From NCBI RefSeq assembly GCF_002934325.1, contig NZ_PTIV01000006.1, positions 62,001-126,000 on the forward strand: a stretch of DNA of 64,000 nucleotides, in the 5' to 3' direction. The notes below the pieces were generated by a model. That model was not told the origin of the DNA, did not search any database, and saw nothing but the letters and a program-made list of their open reading frames with translations. This DNA comes from Marinobacter persicus (GTDB taxonomy: Bacteria > Pseudomonadota > Gammaproteobacteria > Pseudomonadales > Oleiphilaceae). The stretch's first letter is position 1; every line of letters begins with the position of its first letter. Below are positions 38,894 through 47,337 of this stretch, piece by piece. Made by a program: the position numbers and the translations under genes.

Positions 38894-41303
38894 AGCGGTC
38901 CTTATTGGCCCGGCCATTGGTTTGTAGCCAGTGGCTGAAGGCCTGCGATGACATCGGGCGGCCATAGAAGAAGCCCTGGGAGCAGTCGCAGCCCTCGGTC
39001 TGTAGAAAATGACTCTGGGCCTCTTCCTCGACACCCTCAGCGATCACTCTCAGGCCAAGGCTGTGTGCCATGTTAATAATGGCACGAACCAGCGAAGCAT
39101 CCTCGGCTTCTTTCAGCACATCGTGCACAAACGATTTATCAATCTTCAGGGTATTGAAAGGATAGCTTTTCAGGTAACTGAGTGCGGAATAGCCGGTTCC
39201 GAAATCATCCACTGACAGACGAATGCCGCGCTGGTCCAGCTGCTTCAGAATGTCCGCAGTCTCAATTGAGTTGTCGAGAATCAGGCGCTCTGTTACTTCC
39301 AGCTCAAGCGTGTCGGCCGGCATGTTGGCAGCTTCCAGTGCCCGTGAGATCCTGTCGAGGAACCCGGCGTCCCTGAACTGGCGGGGCGATACGTTGACGG
39401 CAACCTGCAGCTCAAGCCCGATCTCCCTCCGCCAGTGGGCGGCTTCCAGCAGAGCTTCGTTAATCACCCATTCACCAATGGTCAGGATCAAGCCGGTCTC
39501 CTCGGCCAGAGGAATGAACCGGTCGGGCATCACCAGCCCCAGTACCGGGTTATTCCAGCGCAGCAGGGCTTCGGCTGCCATCACCCGCCCGGAGGTGGTA
39601 TCAACAATGGGCTGGAAAAAAAGCTCGAATTCACCCTGCTCAAGCGCTTTACGCATCAATGACTCCATCTGAAGGCGCTCGTGGGAGACTTCCGTCATAT
39701 CCGGGGTGAAACGTGCGTAGGCGCTCTTACCGGCGTGTTTGGCCTGATACATCGCCGCATCAGCATGGCGCAGCAGGGTGCCACTGTCACCCGAGTCGGT
39801 CGGGAAGGTGGCAATGCCGATGCTGGTGGTCACAAAGACTTCCTGGTCAGCCAATGAAAAAGGCGTGGCGAAGGTATGCAGGATACGTTCGGCCACCTGG
39901 CAGGGGGCGTTCGGGTCAGAAACGCCGGGCAGGATAACCAGGAACTCATCCCCTCCCAGTCGGGCTACGGTGCTGGCGCCCCGCAGACAGCTGGAAACAC
40001 GCCGCGACGCTTCGACCAACAGGGTGTCTCCGGCATCGTGGCCAAGTGTGTCATTGATATGCTTGAAGTTGTCCAGGTCCAGGAACATGACGCCAACTTC
40101 GCTCTTGTCCCGGCGTGCCTGTGCCAGGGCGAGCTTGAGTCGATCCATGGCGAGCATCCGGTTTGGCAAGCCGGTGAGGATGTCGTAGTTGGCCTGACGC
40201 AAGAGTTGCTGCTCATAGCGTTTTCGTATGCTGATGTCCTCGCCAAGGATCAGGTAACCGTTGATTTGACCGTTGGCGTCCTTGATTGCCGTGATGACCA
40301 GTTGCTCCCAGTAGCGTTCCCCATTGCGCCGTACACTGTTGATCTCGCCTTGCCAGACACCCACGCGTTGCACCTGTAGCTGGATGGTTTGCCAGAATTG
40401 GCGGGCCTGGTGGCTGTTCATGTCATGGTTGATCAGGGTTGACGGATGCCGGCCCAGTATTTCACTGGGTTTATGCCCGGTGAGCTGGCCGAACTTCCGG
40501 TTGGCGTACTCGATTTGCCAGTGTTTGTCACAGATCAGCACTGAGGAGGGGCTCTGTTCGATGGCCTTGGACAGTTTCAGGATTTCGGTGGCATCCCGCT
40601 CCCGCCGGGCAACGTCGTCGTTGAGCCGCTCGCGCATTTCATTGATGGCTTCGGTGACCAGGCCCAATTCATCGCGTCGGTTGGGGCGGTCGAGAGTTAG
40701 GGGCTGGGACAGGTTTTGTAATGACAGATCCCGGGTATAGTCCGCCATGGCGGTGAGGTGCCGGGTTACAAGATGGCGGAAGATCCAGAGACTGATGATC
40801 GCGACAATGAAGACGGTGAGGAACTGGGTGCCAATGATAAAACCGACACGCCGGCGTAGCTCCGTGTAAACCCGGTTCACATTTGCGGTTATTGTCAGTT
40901 CGCCGAGCGTGAGATCCTTGTTGCTTTCATGAACCAGCGGAAAACTGTAGGTGAGAGTGTCTCCGTTCCGGGGCAGTTCGCCCATGACAAGCTCGGAATC
41001 CGGGGCGATTTTCAGTCTAAGGTGGTCGATGTCAGGTAACCCTAGAATCCCCTTCAGCTGGATTTCGATGGATTGCTCATCCAAGGCCCACAGGCTGCGC
41101 GCCAGGCTGGAGGCCGATCCCGCTTCTATTCTTTCAAGCCGCTGCTGAATCTCTTCCAGGTCATTCTGGTAGTCGGCGTGAATCTGTAGGCCAGAAGCCA
41201 GCAACGTAAAGGCGGAGCTGGATAACAGCACCCAGGCCAGAAGTCGGAAAGAAAGAGGGGAGGTCGTCCGGGTACGCCTCTGAGGCATTGAAAATTTTGC
41301 CAT
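38883..41303 (-). CDS. Membrane HAMP-PAS-GGDEF-EAL c-di-GMP signalling protein
   Basis: 806 residues from the ATG at 41303 (an in-frame TTG at 41327 would add eight). TM1 is [21 protein letters not shown] (about residues 20-40) and TM2 [21 protein letters not shown] (about 154-174), with a periplasmic sensor between. A HAMP region, then PAS (from about 240, [25 protein letters not shown]), then GGDEF ([16 protein letters not shown]...[14 protein letters not shown]) and EAL ([51 protein letters not shown]). Both enzymatic signatures are intact, so it could be a cyclase, a phosphodiesterase or switch between them. No dedicated neighbour; input signal unknown. Confidence 0.9.
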   Translation of the reverse strand: MAKFSMPQRRTRTTSPLSFRLLAWVLLSSSAFTLLASGLQIHADYQNDLEEIQQRLERIEAGSASSLARSLWALDEQSIEIQLKGILGLPDIDHLRLKIAPDSELVMGELPRNGDTLTYSFPLVHESNKDLTLGELTITANVNRVYTELRRRVGFIIGTQFLTVFIVAIISLWIFRHLVTRHLTAMADYTRDLSLQNLSQPLTLDRPNRRDELGLVTEAINEMRERLNDDVARRERDATEILKLSKAIEQSPSSVLICDKHWQIEYANRKFGQLTGHKPSEILGRHPSTLINHDMNSHQARQFWQTIQLQVQRVGVWQGEINSVRRNGERYWEQLVITAIKDANGQINGYLILGEDISIRKRYEQQLLRQANYDILTGLPNRMLAMDRLKLALAQARRDKSEVGVMFLDLDNFKHINDTLGHDAGDTLLVEASRRVSSCLRGASTVARLGGDEFLVILPGVSDPNAPCQVAERILHTFATPFSLADQEVFVTTSIGIATFPTDSGDSGTLLRHADAAMYQAKHAGKSAYARFTPDMTEVSHERLQMESLMRKALEQGEFELFFQPIVDTTSGRVMAAEALLRWNNPVLGLVMPDRFIPLAEETGLILTIGEWVINEALLEAAHWRREIGLELQVAVNVSPRQFRDAGFLDRISRALEAANMPADTLELEVTERLILDNSIETADILKQLDQRGIRLSVDDFGTGYSALSYLKSYPFNTLKIDKSFVHDVLKEAEDASLVRAIINMAHSLGLRVIAEGVEEEAQSHFLQTEGCDCSQGFFYGRPMSSQAFSHWLQTNGRANKDRFNV

Positions 41304-41455
41304 GTCTCTGGATTGCCGCCGCGCCAAGCAAAAGGGTAAAACAGACGTTTAATATTGGGAGACTATAGCAGCTGTTTATGTCGCTTGCGTTATTTGTAAC
41401 GACGCAACGGTTATAAACCGTGAATAATGGCAATTATTGCAAGCGTGAAATGAGG

Positions 41456-41497
41456 TTGATGCAGATCAATACCGGAAAAATGACAGCGGCGTAACCT
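41456..41497 (+). promoter_or_regulatory. ANR/FNR-dependent promoter of the CcoM-like gene
   Basis: TTGATGCAGATCAA at 41456-41469 is a perfect FNR/ANR box (TTGAT-N4-ATCAA). A -10-like TAACCT at 41492-41497 would put the start near 41504, with the box centred 41.5 bases upstream. That is the spacing of class II FNR-activated promoters, so induction under low oxygen is predicted. Confidence 0.8.
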
Positions 41498-41535
41498 GAG
41501 ATTAATCAAGGTTAGTAAGAGCAGGAGAAACTGTT

Positions 41536-41664
41536 ATGTATACAGACGTCGTAGTGATCGCCGGTATTGGAACCGTTGTATTGATGCTGGGCTTTTTTGT
41601 GGGAGTTGGCATCTTTGTCATGAAAGATCAAAAACACCAGCATGGGAAAGCACCCAAGAAGTGA
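41536..41664 (+). CDS. ccoM: CcoM-like small membrane protein (cbb3 oxidase subunit)
   Basis: 42-residue protein with one transmembrane helix: MYTDVVVIAGIGTVVLMLG then FFVGVGIFVMKDQKHQ and a basic tail. Length, the acidic residue at position 4, the VVIAG start of the helix and the K-D after it closely resemble, from memory, the small CcoM subunit that stabilises cbb3-type cytochrome c oxidase in Pseudomonas stutzeri. GCAGGAG lies eight bases before the ATG. The perfect ANR box upstream fits genes of this high-affinity oxidase. The ccoNOPQ genes are not in the window, so it stands alone. Confidence 0.72.
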   Translation: MYTDVVVIAGIGTVVLMLGFFVGVGIFVMKDQKHQHGKAPKK

Positions 41665-41716
41665 TCGACGTGGAGGGCAGCGACACTGGGTGTGCTTGCT
41701 GCCTTGCTTTGAAAAT

Positions 41717-41792
41717 TGGCGTCCCCTAGGGGGTTCGAACCCCTGTTGCCGCCGTGAAAGGGCGGAGTCCTAGGCCACTAGACGAAGGGGAC
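41717..41792 (-). tRNA. tRNA-Glu (anticodon TTC)
   Basis: 76 bases, nearly identical to E. coli tRNA-Glu: starts GTCCCCTTCGTCTAG, anticodon stem-loop CCGCCCTTTCACGGCGG with TTC, T arm AGGGGTTCGAACCCC, and encoded CCA. The acceptor stem GTCCCCT/AGGGGAC is perfect. Confidence 0.97.
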
Positions 41793-41831
41793 GCAACGTT
41801 TTCAAAAGCTTGCCTCGTCGAGGTGGCGCGT

Positions 41832-41860
41832 ATATTAAGTAAGAGCCCCTTGGGTGTCAA
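41832..41860 (-). promoter_or_regulatory. Strong sigma-70 promoter for tRNA-Glu
   Basis: On the minus strand TTGACA (41855-41860) and TAATAT (41832-41837) are separated by exactly 17 bases. A T7-A7 tract lies immediately upstream (about 41864-41877) and may act as an UP element for RNA polymerase alpha. Confidence 0.8.
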
Positions 41861-41878
41861 CGGTTTTTTTAAAAAAAT

Positions 41879-42784
41879 TTACCGACCCACACTCTCCTCG
41901 AGTGCCGGTTTCAAATCCGGGTACTCGAACTCAAAGCCTTCCTCTTTCAACCGTTCAGGTATCGCCTGCTGACCGGTGAGTAACAAACTGGCCATTTCCC
42001 CCAGTGCGAGCTTCAGTGCGGGGGCTGGCGCAGGGAAGACAGCAGGGCGATGAAGCACATCAGCAAGGGTCTCTGTAAAAGCTCGGTTCGTTGCAGGGTT
42101 CGGGCTCACCATATTATAGGCCCCGCGAGCCGTTTCTGTTTCCAGCATCCAGGTCAGGCCCCGCACCACATCGGCCCTGTGCACCCAGGGCATGAATTGG
42201 TCCCCGGACCCAAGCCGACCTCCCAGCCCAAGCTTAAAGGGTGGGAGCATGCGCTGCAGAAAGCCGCCGCCCCGACCAACAACAAGTCCGGTTCGGGACA
42301 GGCACACCCGGACGCCTTCCGGTTCTATATTGAGGGCTGCCTGTTCCCAGTCACGGCACAGTTCGTGGGTGAACTCATCTTTCGGGGGCGTCTTTTCGGT
42401 TACCAGTTCGCTGCCCTGATCGCCGTAAAAGCCCACCGCAGAACCGGAAACCAGAACCGATGGCTGTTTCTCCCAGCTCAGCGCGATCTCTACCAGCTCT
42501 CTGGTGAGGTCAATACGACTACTTCTCAAAGCTTTTTTTCGTGTCTCAGTCCAGCGTTTTTCCGCAATGCCTTCGCCGGCCAGGTTAATGACGCCATCAA
42601 AGCCGCTGTGCCCGTCCAGCTCGTCCAGCTGATTGACGACATCGACTCGCCCGCACAGGGAACGAACGGTATCCGGGGGTTGACGGCTCAAGACTGTCAA
42701 CTGGTACCCCTTGTCATTAAGTGTGCGGCACACTTCCTTGCCGATGAAGCCGGTGCCGCCGGTGATCAGAATTCGATGCTCCAT
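41879..42784 (-). CDS. yfcH: TIGR01777-type NAD(P)-dependent epimerase (YfcH-like)
   Basis: 301 residues, similar in size to E. coli YfcH (297). Extended SDR fold: ILITGGTGFIGKEVCRTL is the nucleotide-binding start, VINLAGEGIAEKRWTETRKKALRSSRIDLTRELV and LVSGSAVGFYGDQGSELVTE are family blocks, and RTGLVVGRGGGFLQRMLPPFKLGLGGRLGSGDQFMPWVHRADVV is highly typical. The biochemical role is not established. AGGAG precedes the ATG. It is 29 bp behind cbiX on the same strand, so probably the same transcript. Confidence 0.92.
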   Translation of the reverse strand: MEHRILITGGTGFIGKEVCRTLNDKGYQLTVLSRQPPDTVRSLCGRVDVVNQLDELDGHSGFDGVINLAGEGIAEKRWTETRKKALRSSRIDLTRELVEIALSWEKQPSVLVSGSAVGFYGDQGSELVTEKTPPKDEFTHELCRDWEQAALNIEPEGVRVCLSRTGLVVGRGGGFLQRMLPPFKLGLGGRLGSGDQFMPWVHRADVVRGLTWMLETETARGAYNMVSPNPATNRAFTETLADVLHRPAVFPAPAPALKLALGEMASLLLTGQQAIPERLKEEGFEFEYPDLKPALEESVGR

Positions 42785-42813
42785 GGTTCGCTCCTGATTG
42801 ACGTTGGTGGGGC

Positions 42814-43191
42814 TCAGTCCAGGGTTGATTCAAGCTCTTCCTGAACAACGTCTTTAATGGCGTCACCCAGTTTGGGGTTCATGCCAATTGGGTCGGCCAA
42901 CCGAATGCTCACCTGGTGCTGGTCTTCGAGCTCTGCAATCATGGCTGGAACATCTTTGCGCAGATGCCTGCCAGCCGCCAGAAACAGCGGCACCACCGTG
43001 AAATTCTTCATGCCTGCCTGTTTTCCGCTGGCGATCACGTCGTGGAGAGACGGGGTTGCCAGCTCCATATAAGCAATAGCAGAGTTTTCCACGGATTTCA
43101 GGGTGGGTTCTGCCAGGCGCTGAAAGGTCTCGCACCAGCGTTGATCGCTGCTTCCGTGAGCGAGCAGAATGACTTGATGTACTTCGGGCAT
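42814..43191 (-). CDS. cbiX: Small CbiX-type sirohydrochlorin chelatase family protein
   Basis: 125 residues, the short single-domain CbiX form. MPEVHQVILLAHGSSDQRWCETFQRLAEP contains the metal-chelating His in LLAHGS; FTVVPLFLAAGRHLRKDVPAMIAELE is the second family block, with His in AGRH. Such proteins insert Co2+ or Fe2+ into sirohydrochlorin for cobalamin or siroheme; which metal is used cannot be said. The ATG at 43191 with AAAGGA upstream is chosen over a longer open frame that has no family similarity. Divergent from the DUF924 gene. Confidence 0.85.
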   Translation of the reverse strand: MPEVHQVILLAHGSSDQRWCETFQRLAEPTLKSVENSAIAYMELATPSLHDVIASGKQAGMKNFTVVPLFLAAGRHLRKDVPAMIAELEDQHQVSIRLADPIGMNPKLGDAIKDVVQEELESTLD

Positions 43192-43286
43192 GGTGTCGTC
43201 CTTTATCGTGCAGGGTGATTGGATTCGTGGTGTTTGCTTTGTGTTTGTACGATGATGAATCCTGAAATGTATCAAGGAGTCGTCTA

Positions 43287-43889
43287 ATGTTCGATTGGCA
43301 GGAACTTCTGGATTTCTGGTTTGGCCCTTTGGATGAGAGTGGGCTGCCCGACGCCGAGCACCGTAACCGTTGGTTTCGCTCTGATCGTCGTTTTGACCAG
43401 GAAATACGTCGGAGGTTTCTTTCACTGGTGCTGTTCGCCTCGGAGCAGGGTCTGGCGCACTGGCGTGAGCAACCTGGGGGAGCCCTGGCGGAAATCCTGC
43501 TGCTGGATCAGTTCTCCCGTAACATCTATCGCGGTGTCGCTTTGGCATTCGAGAACGATGCATTGGCCTGCAAGCTGTGTAAAAGGGCCATGGAGCGAGG
43601 GCAGGATCAGGCGTTACCGGCGGTTCAAAGAGCATTTCTGTATATGCCCTTACAACATTCCGAGAAATCGAAGGATCAGGATCTCTCAGTTGAGTGTTAC
43701 GAGCAACTGGCGGCCTCCCACAGCGGCATACTCGGCGACTTCCTGAATAGCTTTTTGGCCTCGGCCCGTGATCACCATCGTATCATTACGCGTTTTGGTC
43801 GTTTTCCCCACCGCAATCGCGCTCTGGAGCGGCGGTCCACGCCGGAAGAGGAAGAGTACCTCAAAGGTGCGTCTTCGTATGGCCAATAG
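43287..43889 (+). CDS. DUF924 family protein
   Basis: 200 residues. Matches the DUF924 family: LLDFWFGPLDESGLPDAEHRNRWFRSDRRFDQEIRRRF at the start, then GALAEILLLDQFSRNIYRGVALAFENDALA, the family's best conserved block, then RAFLYMPLQHSEKSKDQDLSVECYEQL and FGRFPHRNRALERRSTPEEEEYL. The family is alpha-helical and TPR-like; no function is established. AAGGAG lies before the ATG. It stands alone between cbiX (divergent) and tRNA-Gly. Confidence 0.9.
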   Translation: MFDWQELLDFWFGPLDESGLPDAEHRNRWFRSDRRFDQEIRRRFLSLVLFASEQGLAHWREQPGGALAEILLLDQFSRNIYRGVALAFENDALACKLCKRAMERGQDQALPAVQRAFLYMPLQHSEKSKDQDLSVECYEQLAASHSGILGDFLNSFLASARDHHRIITRFGRFPHRNRALERRSTPEEEEYLKGASSYGQ

Positions 43890-43940
43890 TCGTTAATGGA
43901 TGCCTGAAAGGACTGCGGCAATATTTTTTTAAAAAACCGG

Positions 43941-43968
43941 TTGACGGGCGGTCTGTTATCCGTACAAT
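43941..43968 (+). promoter_or_regulatory. Sigma-70 promoter for tRNA-Gly
   Basis: TTGACG (43941-43946) and TACAAT (43963-43968) with a 16-base spacer. Directly upstream is a T7-A6 tract followed by CCGG, nearly the same as before the tRNA-Glu promoter. Confidence 0.75.
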
Positions 43969-44004
43969 ACGCACCCGTTGAGAGGCAACGCCCTCACACA
44001 AAAA

Positions 44005-44080
44005 GCGGGAATAGCTCAGTTGGTAGAGCACAACCTTGCCAAGGTTGGGGTCGCGAGTTCGAATCTCGTTTCCCGCTCCA
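44005..44080 (+). tRNA. tRNA-Gly (anticodon GCC)
   Basis: 76 bases. Acceptor stem GCGGGAA/TTCCCGC, D arm GCTCAGTTGGTAGAGC, anticodon stem-loop CAACCTTGCCAAGGTTG with GCC, T arm GAGTTCGAATCTC, and encoded CCA. Confidence 0.97.
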
Positions 44081-44085
44081 GATTT

Positions 44086-44117
44086 AAAAAACCCGACCTT
44101 GTGTCGGGTTTTTTTGT
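44086..44117 (+). terminator. Rho-independent terminator after tRNA-Gly
   Basis: AAAAAACCCGAC (44086-44097) pairs with GTCGGGTTTTTT (44103-44114) around loop CTTGT, and the T run continues. Confidence 0.9.
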
Positions 44118-44248
44118 TTATACTCCCGTCTGTTTTTTATCGAAGAATCACCCTTGGTGCTATTCGCTGTCAGTACGCCGCCCCAATAAGCCGGGCACAT
44201 GCCGGTGGGTGATTTGATTGTCACTTCCGAGCAGGAGTCCTGATTACA

Positions 44249-46189
44249 GTGCCTTTGCTATCTCTGGATAAAGTCTCGCTTGCCTTTGGCATGCACCCTC
44301 TGTTGAACGAAGCCTCCCTGGTGATTGAGCCCGGTGAGCGTGTCTGCCTGTTGGGCCGCAACGGCGAAGGCAAATCCACCTTGCTGAAAATTGTCAGTGG
44401 CGACGTAACTCCCGATGGCGGTACCGTCCGGCTGGACGAGGGGGCAACACTGTCGGTATTGCCTCAAACCTTACCCTCGGATGACACCCGAACCGCGTAC
44501 GAGGTGGTTTCCTCAGCCTTTCCCGAAACAGGCCAGCTGTTAACCGAGTTCCATCATCTGTCTCAACAAGCCGATGAAGCCAGCCTGGATCGAATGATGA
44601 AGGTGCAGGAGCGCCTGGAGGCATTGGACGGTTGGCGACTGGATCAGAAAGTCACCACGATACTGGCGCAGTACGGTGTTGATCCGGACCAGACCCTGGA
44701 CCGGCTTTCCGGCGGCTGGCAGCGGCGCGTGCTATTGGCAAAGGCCCTGGTGGTCGATCCGGATATTCTCATGCTTGATGAGCCCACCAACCATCTTGAT
44801 GTGCCGGCGATTGCCTGGCTGGAGGAGGCCCTCGGCCAGTTCCGGGGTGCCATGCTGTTTGTCAGTCACGACCGGGCGTTTATCCGAAGAATGGCGACTC
44901 GTGTGGTTGAGCTTGATCGAGGTCAGTTGGTCAGTTTCGCGGCGAGTTATGATAAGTACCTTGAGTTGAAGGAAAAAGCGCTGGAGGAAGAGGAGCGCCA
45001 GAACGCCCTTTTCGACAAAAAGCTGAAGCAGGAAGAGGCTTGGATTCGCCAGGGCATCAAGGCGCGTCGAACCCGTAATATGGGGCGTGTCAGAGCCTTG
45101 AAGGCCATGCGGGAAGAGCACCGTCAGCGCCGGGTGCGGGGTGGAACGGCCAATTTTGCCGTGGAGGAAGCGGCGAAATCCGGAAAGCTGGTGGCTGAAG
45201 CCCAGGGAGCCGGGTTTGCCTATCCCGATGGATACCGGGTTATCAAAGGCATGGATCTCACCGTCCTGCGCGGTGACAAAATTGGTCTGGTAGGCGAAAA
45301 CGGCACCGGGAAAACCACGCTGGTTCGTCTGTTGCTCGGTGAGCTGCAACCCACGGACGGAAAAATCCGCCTCGGTACCAACTTGCAGGTAGCCTATTTT
45401 GATCAGCTGCGTGGTGAGCTGGACCTTGAGCGCAATGCTCTGGATAACCTGGCCGAAGGCAGGGAATTTATCGAGATTAACGGCCAGAGCAAGCACGTGC
45501 TTGGCTATCTCCAGGAGTTTCTGTTCACGCCGGAGCGCGCGCGTTCTCCAGTCAGCGTTTTTTCGGGTGGTGAAAGGGCACGGCTGCTGTTGGCGAAGCT
45601 GTTCAGCAAACCGGCCAACATCCTGGTGCTGGACGAACCGACCAACGACCTGGACGTTGAAACGCTGGAATTGCTGGAAGAGCAGCTGGCCGAATTCAAG
45701 GGCACAGTGATCATTATCAGTCACGACCGGGAATTCCTGGATAACGTGGTAACCGATGTGATCTTCCTGGATGGCACCGGCTCGGTGCGGGAGTACGTTG
45801 GTGGCTACAGCGACTGGCGCCGCCAGGGCGGGCGCTTTCCGTCAGAATTGTCCGGGCTGAAAGTTGATCGGCAGGATAAGGGCTCGAAAATAAAAGAAAA
45901 ACCGTCCGCCGAGTCGGATAAAAGCGAGGACGGCGGTAAAAAATCGGCTGGCAAGAAGCCGGCCAAGCTGAGTTACAAACTGAAGCGCGAACTGGAAGAG
46001 TTGCCAGCCCGGATTGAATCCCTGGAGCAGGAAGTGGCCGATCTTCATGAAACGATCGCCAATCCGGATTTTTATGCCGGGCAGCCGGATGAGGTGTCGG
46101 CCACGCTTGAAAAGCTGGCAGAGGCCGAGGCAAACCTTGAGCAGGTGATGGAGCGCTGGATGGAGCTGGAGGAACAGGCAAATCAATGA
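44249..46189 (+). CDS. uup: ABC-F family ATPase Uup
   Basis: 646 residues; soluble ABC-F protein with two ATPase domains and no membrane segment. Walker A motifs are GRNGEGKST and GENGTGKTT, signatures LSGGWQRR and FSGGERAR, Walker B segments ILMLDEPTNHLD and ILVLDEPTNDLD. The linker is charged with WIRQGIKARRTRNMGRVRALKAMR, and there is a C-terminal coiled coil (LSYKLKRELEELPARIESLEQEVADLHETIA), the DNA- or branch-binding tail of Uup. Linked to ribosome function and transposon excision in E. coli. GTG start at 44249, with AGGAG somewhat far upstream. Overlaps the next gene by four bases. Confidence 0.94.
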   Translation: MPLLSLDKVSLAFGMHPLLNEASLVIEPGERVCLLGRNGEGKSTLLKIVSGDVTPDGGTVRLDEGATLSVLPQTLPSDDTRTAYEVVSSAFPETGQLLTEFHHLSQQADEASLDRMMKVQERLEALDGWRLDQKVTTILAQYGVDPDQTLDRLSGGWQRRVLLAKALVVDPDILMLDEPTNHLDVPAIAWLEEALGQFRGAMLFVSHDRAFIRRMATRVVELDRGQLVSFAASYDKYLELKEKALEEEERQNALFDKKLKQEEAWIRQGIKARRTRNMGRVRALKAMREEHRQRRVRGGTANFAVEEAAKSGKLVAEAQGAGFAYPDGYRVIKGMDLTVLRGDKIGLVGENGTGKTTLVRLLLGELQPTDGKIRLGTNLQVAYFDQLRGELDLERNALDNLAEGREFIEINGQSKHVLGYLQEFLFTPERARSPVSVFSGGERARLLLAKLFSKPANILVLDEPTNDLDVETLELLEEQLAEFKGTVIIISHDREFLDNVVTDVIFLDGTGSVREYVGGYSDWRRQGGRFPSELSGLKVDRQDKGSKIKEKPSAESDKSEDGGKKSAGKKPAKLSYKLKRELEELPARIESLEQEVADLHETIANPDFYAGQPDEVSATLEKLAEAEANLEQVMERWMELEEQANQ

Positions 46190-46860
46190 ATATTAAATAT
46201 CAGTTCAGGTTTCAGGATGGCCGGGATACCGAGTTCAGGGTGACCTCGGAGCCCGCGCAGTTACCTGCAGGCCTGACGCCGCCGGCGTGGGTCAAGCTGG
46301 ATTATTGCCAATGCAGCACCTGCCCGCTGAAGGCAAACCCGGAGGCTACCTGTCCGGCGGCCGTCGCGATGTTGCCTGTGGTTCGTGAGTTTCAGGCCGA
46401 GGACGCCTATCAGAAGGTGGAGGTGACGGTGACAGACGAGCGCCGCTCCTACTTCAAGAGCACGACCCTCGAGGAAGCTCTGCGGTCACTTTTGGGCCTC
46501 AAGATGGCCACGAGCGGTTGTCCGGTGTTGGCCGAATTGAAGCCGATGGCGCTGCATCACCTGCCGTTTGCCAACAGCGATGAGTTTGTTATGCGCAGTG
46601 TGGGTGACTACCTGCTGGAGCAATTATTTGCGAAGCGGAATGCTGGCGAACCGGACTGGGATCTGACCGGTCTGGTGGAGCGAAATAAACGATTGCAACT
46701 GGTGAACCAGGCGCTGTGGCAGCGCATCCATGCTGAGTGTCGGGGAGACAGCAACCTGAAGGTGCTGTTGAGCTTCTTTTCCATGGCCTCCAGTGTCAGC
46801 GTGTCACTGGAAAGCCAGCTTCGAAAACTGCAGGCAAGAATGAAAGGGGAGGTGGCCTGA
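46186..46860 (+). CDS. Conserved hypothetical protein with N-terminal cysteine cluster
   Basis: 224 residues, function not recognised; possibly the DUF6901 group, from memory. The N terminus is a short beta-rich stretch (MNIKYQFRFQDGRDTEFRV). Residues about 38-60 hold DYCQCSTCPLKANPEATCPAA, with four cysteines in CxCxxC plus a later one, suggesting metal or cluster binding, and another cysteine is in ATSGCPVLAELKPMALHHLPFA. The C-terminal 100 residues are helical and charged. There is no signal peptide or membrane helix. The ATG overlaps the uup stop codon (ATGA), so its translation is coupled to Uup, which is the best clue to its role. Confidence 0.75.
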   Translation: MNIKYQFRFQDGRDTEFRVTSEPAQLPAGLTPPAWVKLDYCQCSTCPLKANPEATCPAAVAMLPVVREFQAEDAYQKVEVTVTDERRSYFKSTTLEEALRSLLGLKMATSGCPVLAELKPMALHHLPFANSDEFVMRSVGDYLLEQLFAKRNAGEPDWDLTGLVERNKRLQLVNQALWQRIHAECRGDSNLKVLLSFFSMASSVSVSLESQLRKLQARMKGEVA

Positions 46861-46879
46861 CCACCTCCTTCACGCCATT

Positions 46880-46899
46880 GGCCGCCGACCTTGGCGGCC
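46880..46899. terminator. Convergent hairpin after the hypothetical gene
   Basis: GGCCGCC and GGCGGCC (46880-46886 with 46893-46899) pair perfectly around six bases in the 45-bp gap between the converging hypothetical and universal stress genes. No long T run on either side. Confidence 0.45.
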
Positions 46900-46905
46900 T
46901 CGTTC

Positions 46906-47337
46906 TCAGTGAATGCGAACGGCCAGTACGTCGCATTCCGTGCCGTGCAGCACTCCATTGGCGGTGGAGCCCAGCAGAAGCTGGAAGCCTTTACGGCCAT
47001 GACTGCCAACCACGACCAGATCAACGTCATGTTCTTTGACCAGGCTGTGCACCTCGGACTCCGGTCGGCCCACGGTGACAATCTGGTTTACCTTCTCAAT
47101 GCCATACTCTTCACCGTACTTGCCAAGCTGTTCGCGGGCAGCTTTATCCAGCTGGTCCTGCAGTTCGCTCAGGTCCATGGGAATGTCCCCGCCATAGGCG
47201 TAGCCCACCGGTTCCACAACGTGCACCAGCATCAATTCGGCGTCCTGTGAGTCGGCCAGGGTCCGTGCTTTGGCCAGAACCTGGGGGGCTTCCTCGGTCA
47301 GGTCGATGGCGACCAGCATCTTTTTATAGGTGGACAT
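46906..47337 (-). CDS. Universal stress protein (UspA superfamily)
   Basis: 143 residues, one Usp domain. MSTYKKMLVAIDLTEEAPQVLAKARTLADSQDAELMLVHVVEP is the Rossmann-like start; VDLVVVGSHGRKGFQLLLGSTANGVLHGTECDVLAVRIH holds the phosphate-binding GSHG...GSTA loop of ATP-binding Usp proteins, with one residue fewer than the usual spacing. AAAGGAG lies before the ATG. A half-perfect FNR-like site lies about 80 bases upstream. Function: stress survival, exact role unknown. Confidence 0.9.
   Translation of the reverse strand: MSTYKKMLVAIDLTEEAPQVLAKARTLADSQDAELMLVHVVEPVGYAYGGDIPMDLSELQDQLDKAAREQLGKYGEEYGIEKVNQIVTVGRPESEVHSLVKEHDVDLVVVGSHGRKGFQLLLGSTANGVLHGTECDVLAVRIH

Noticed and set aside
43978-44217. 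Open frame of 79 codons across tRNA-Gly
   Set aside because: It runs through the tRNA and its terminator, so it is not a protein gene.
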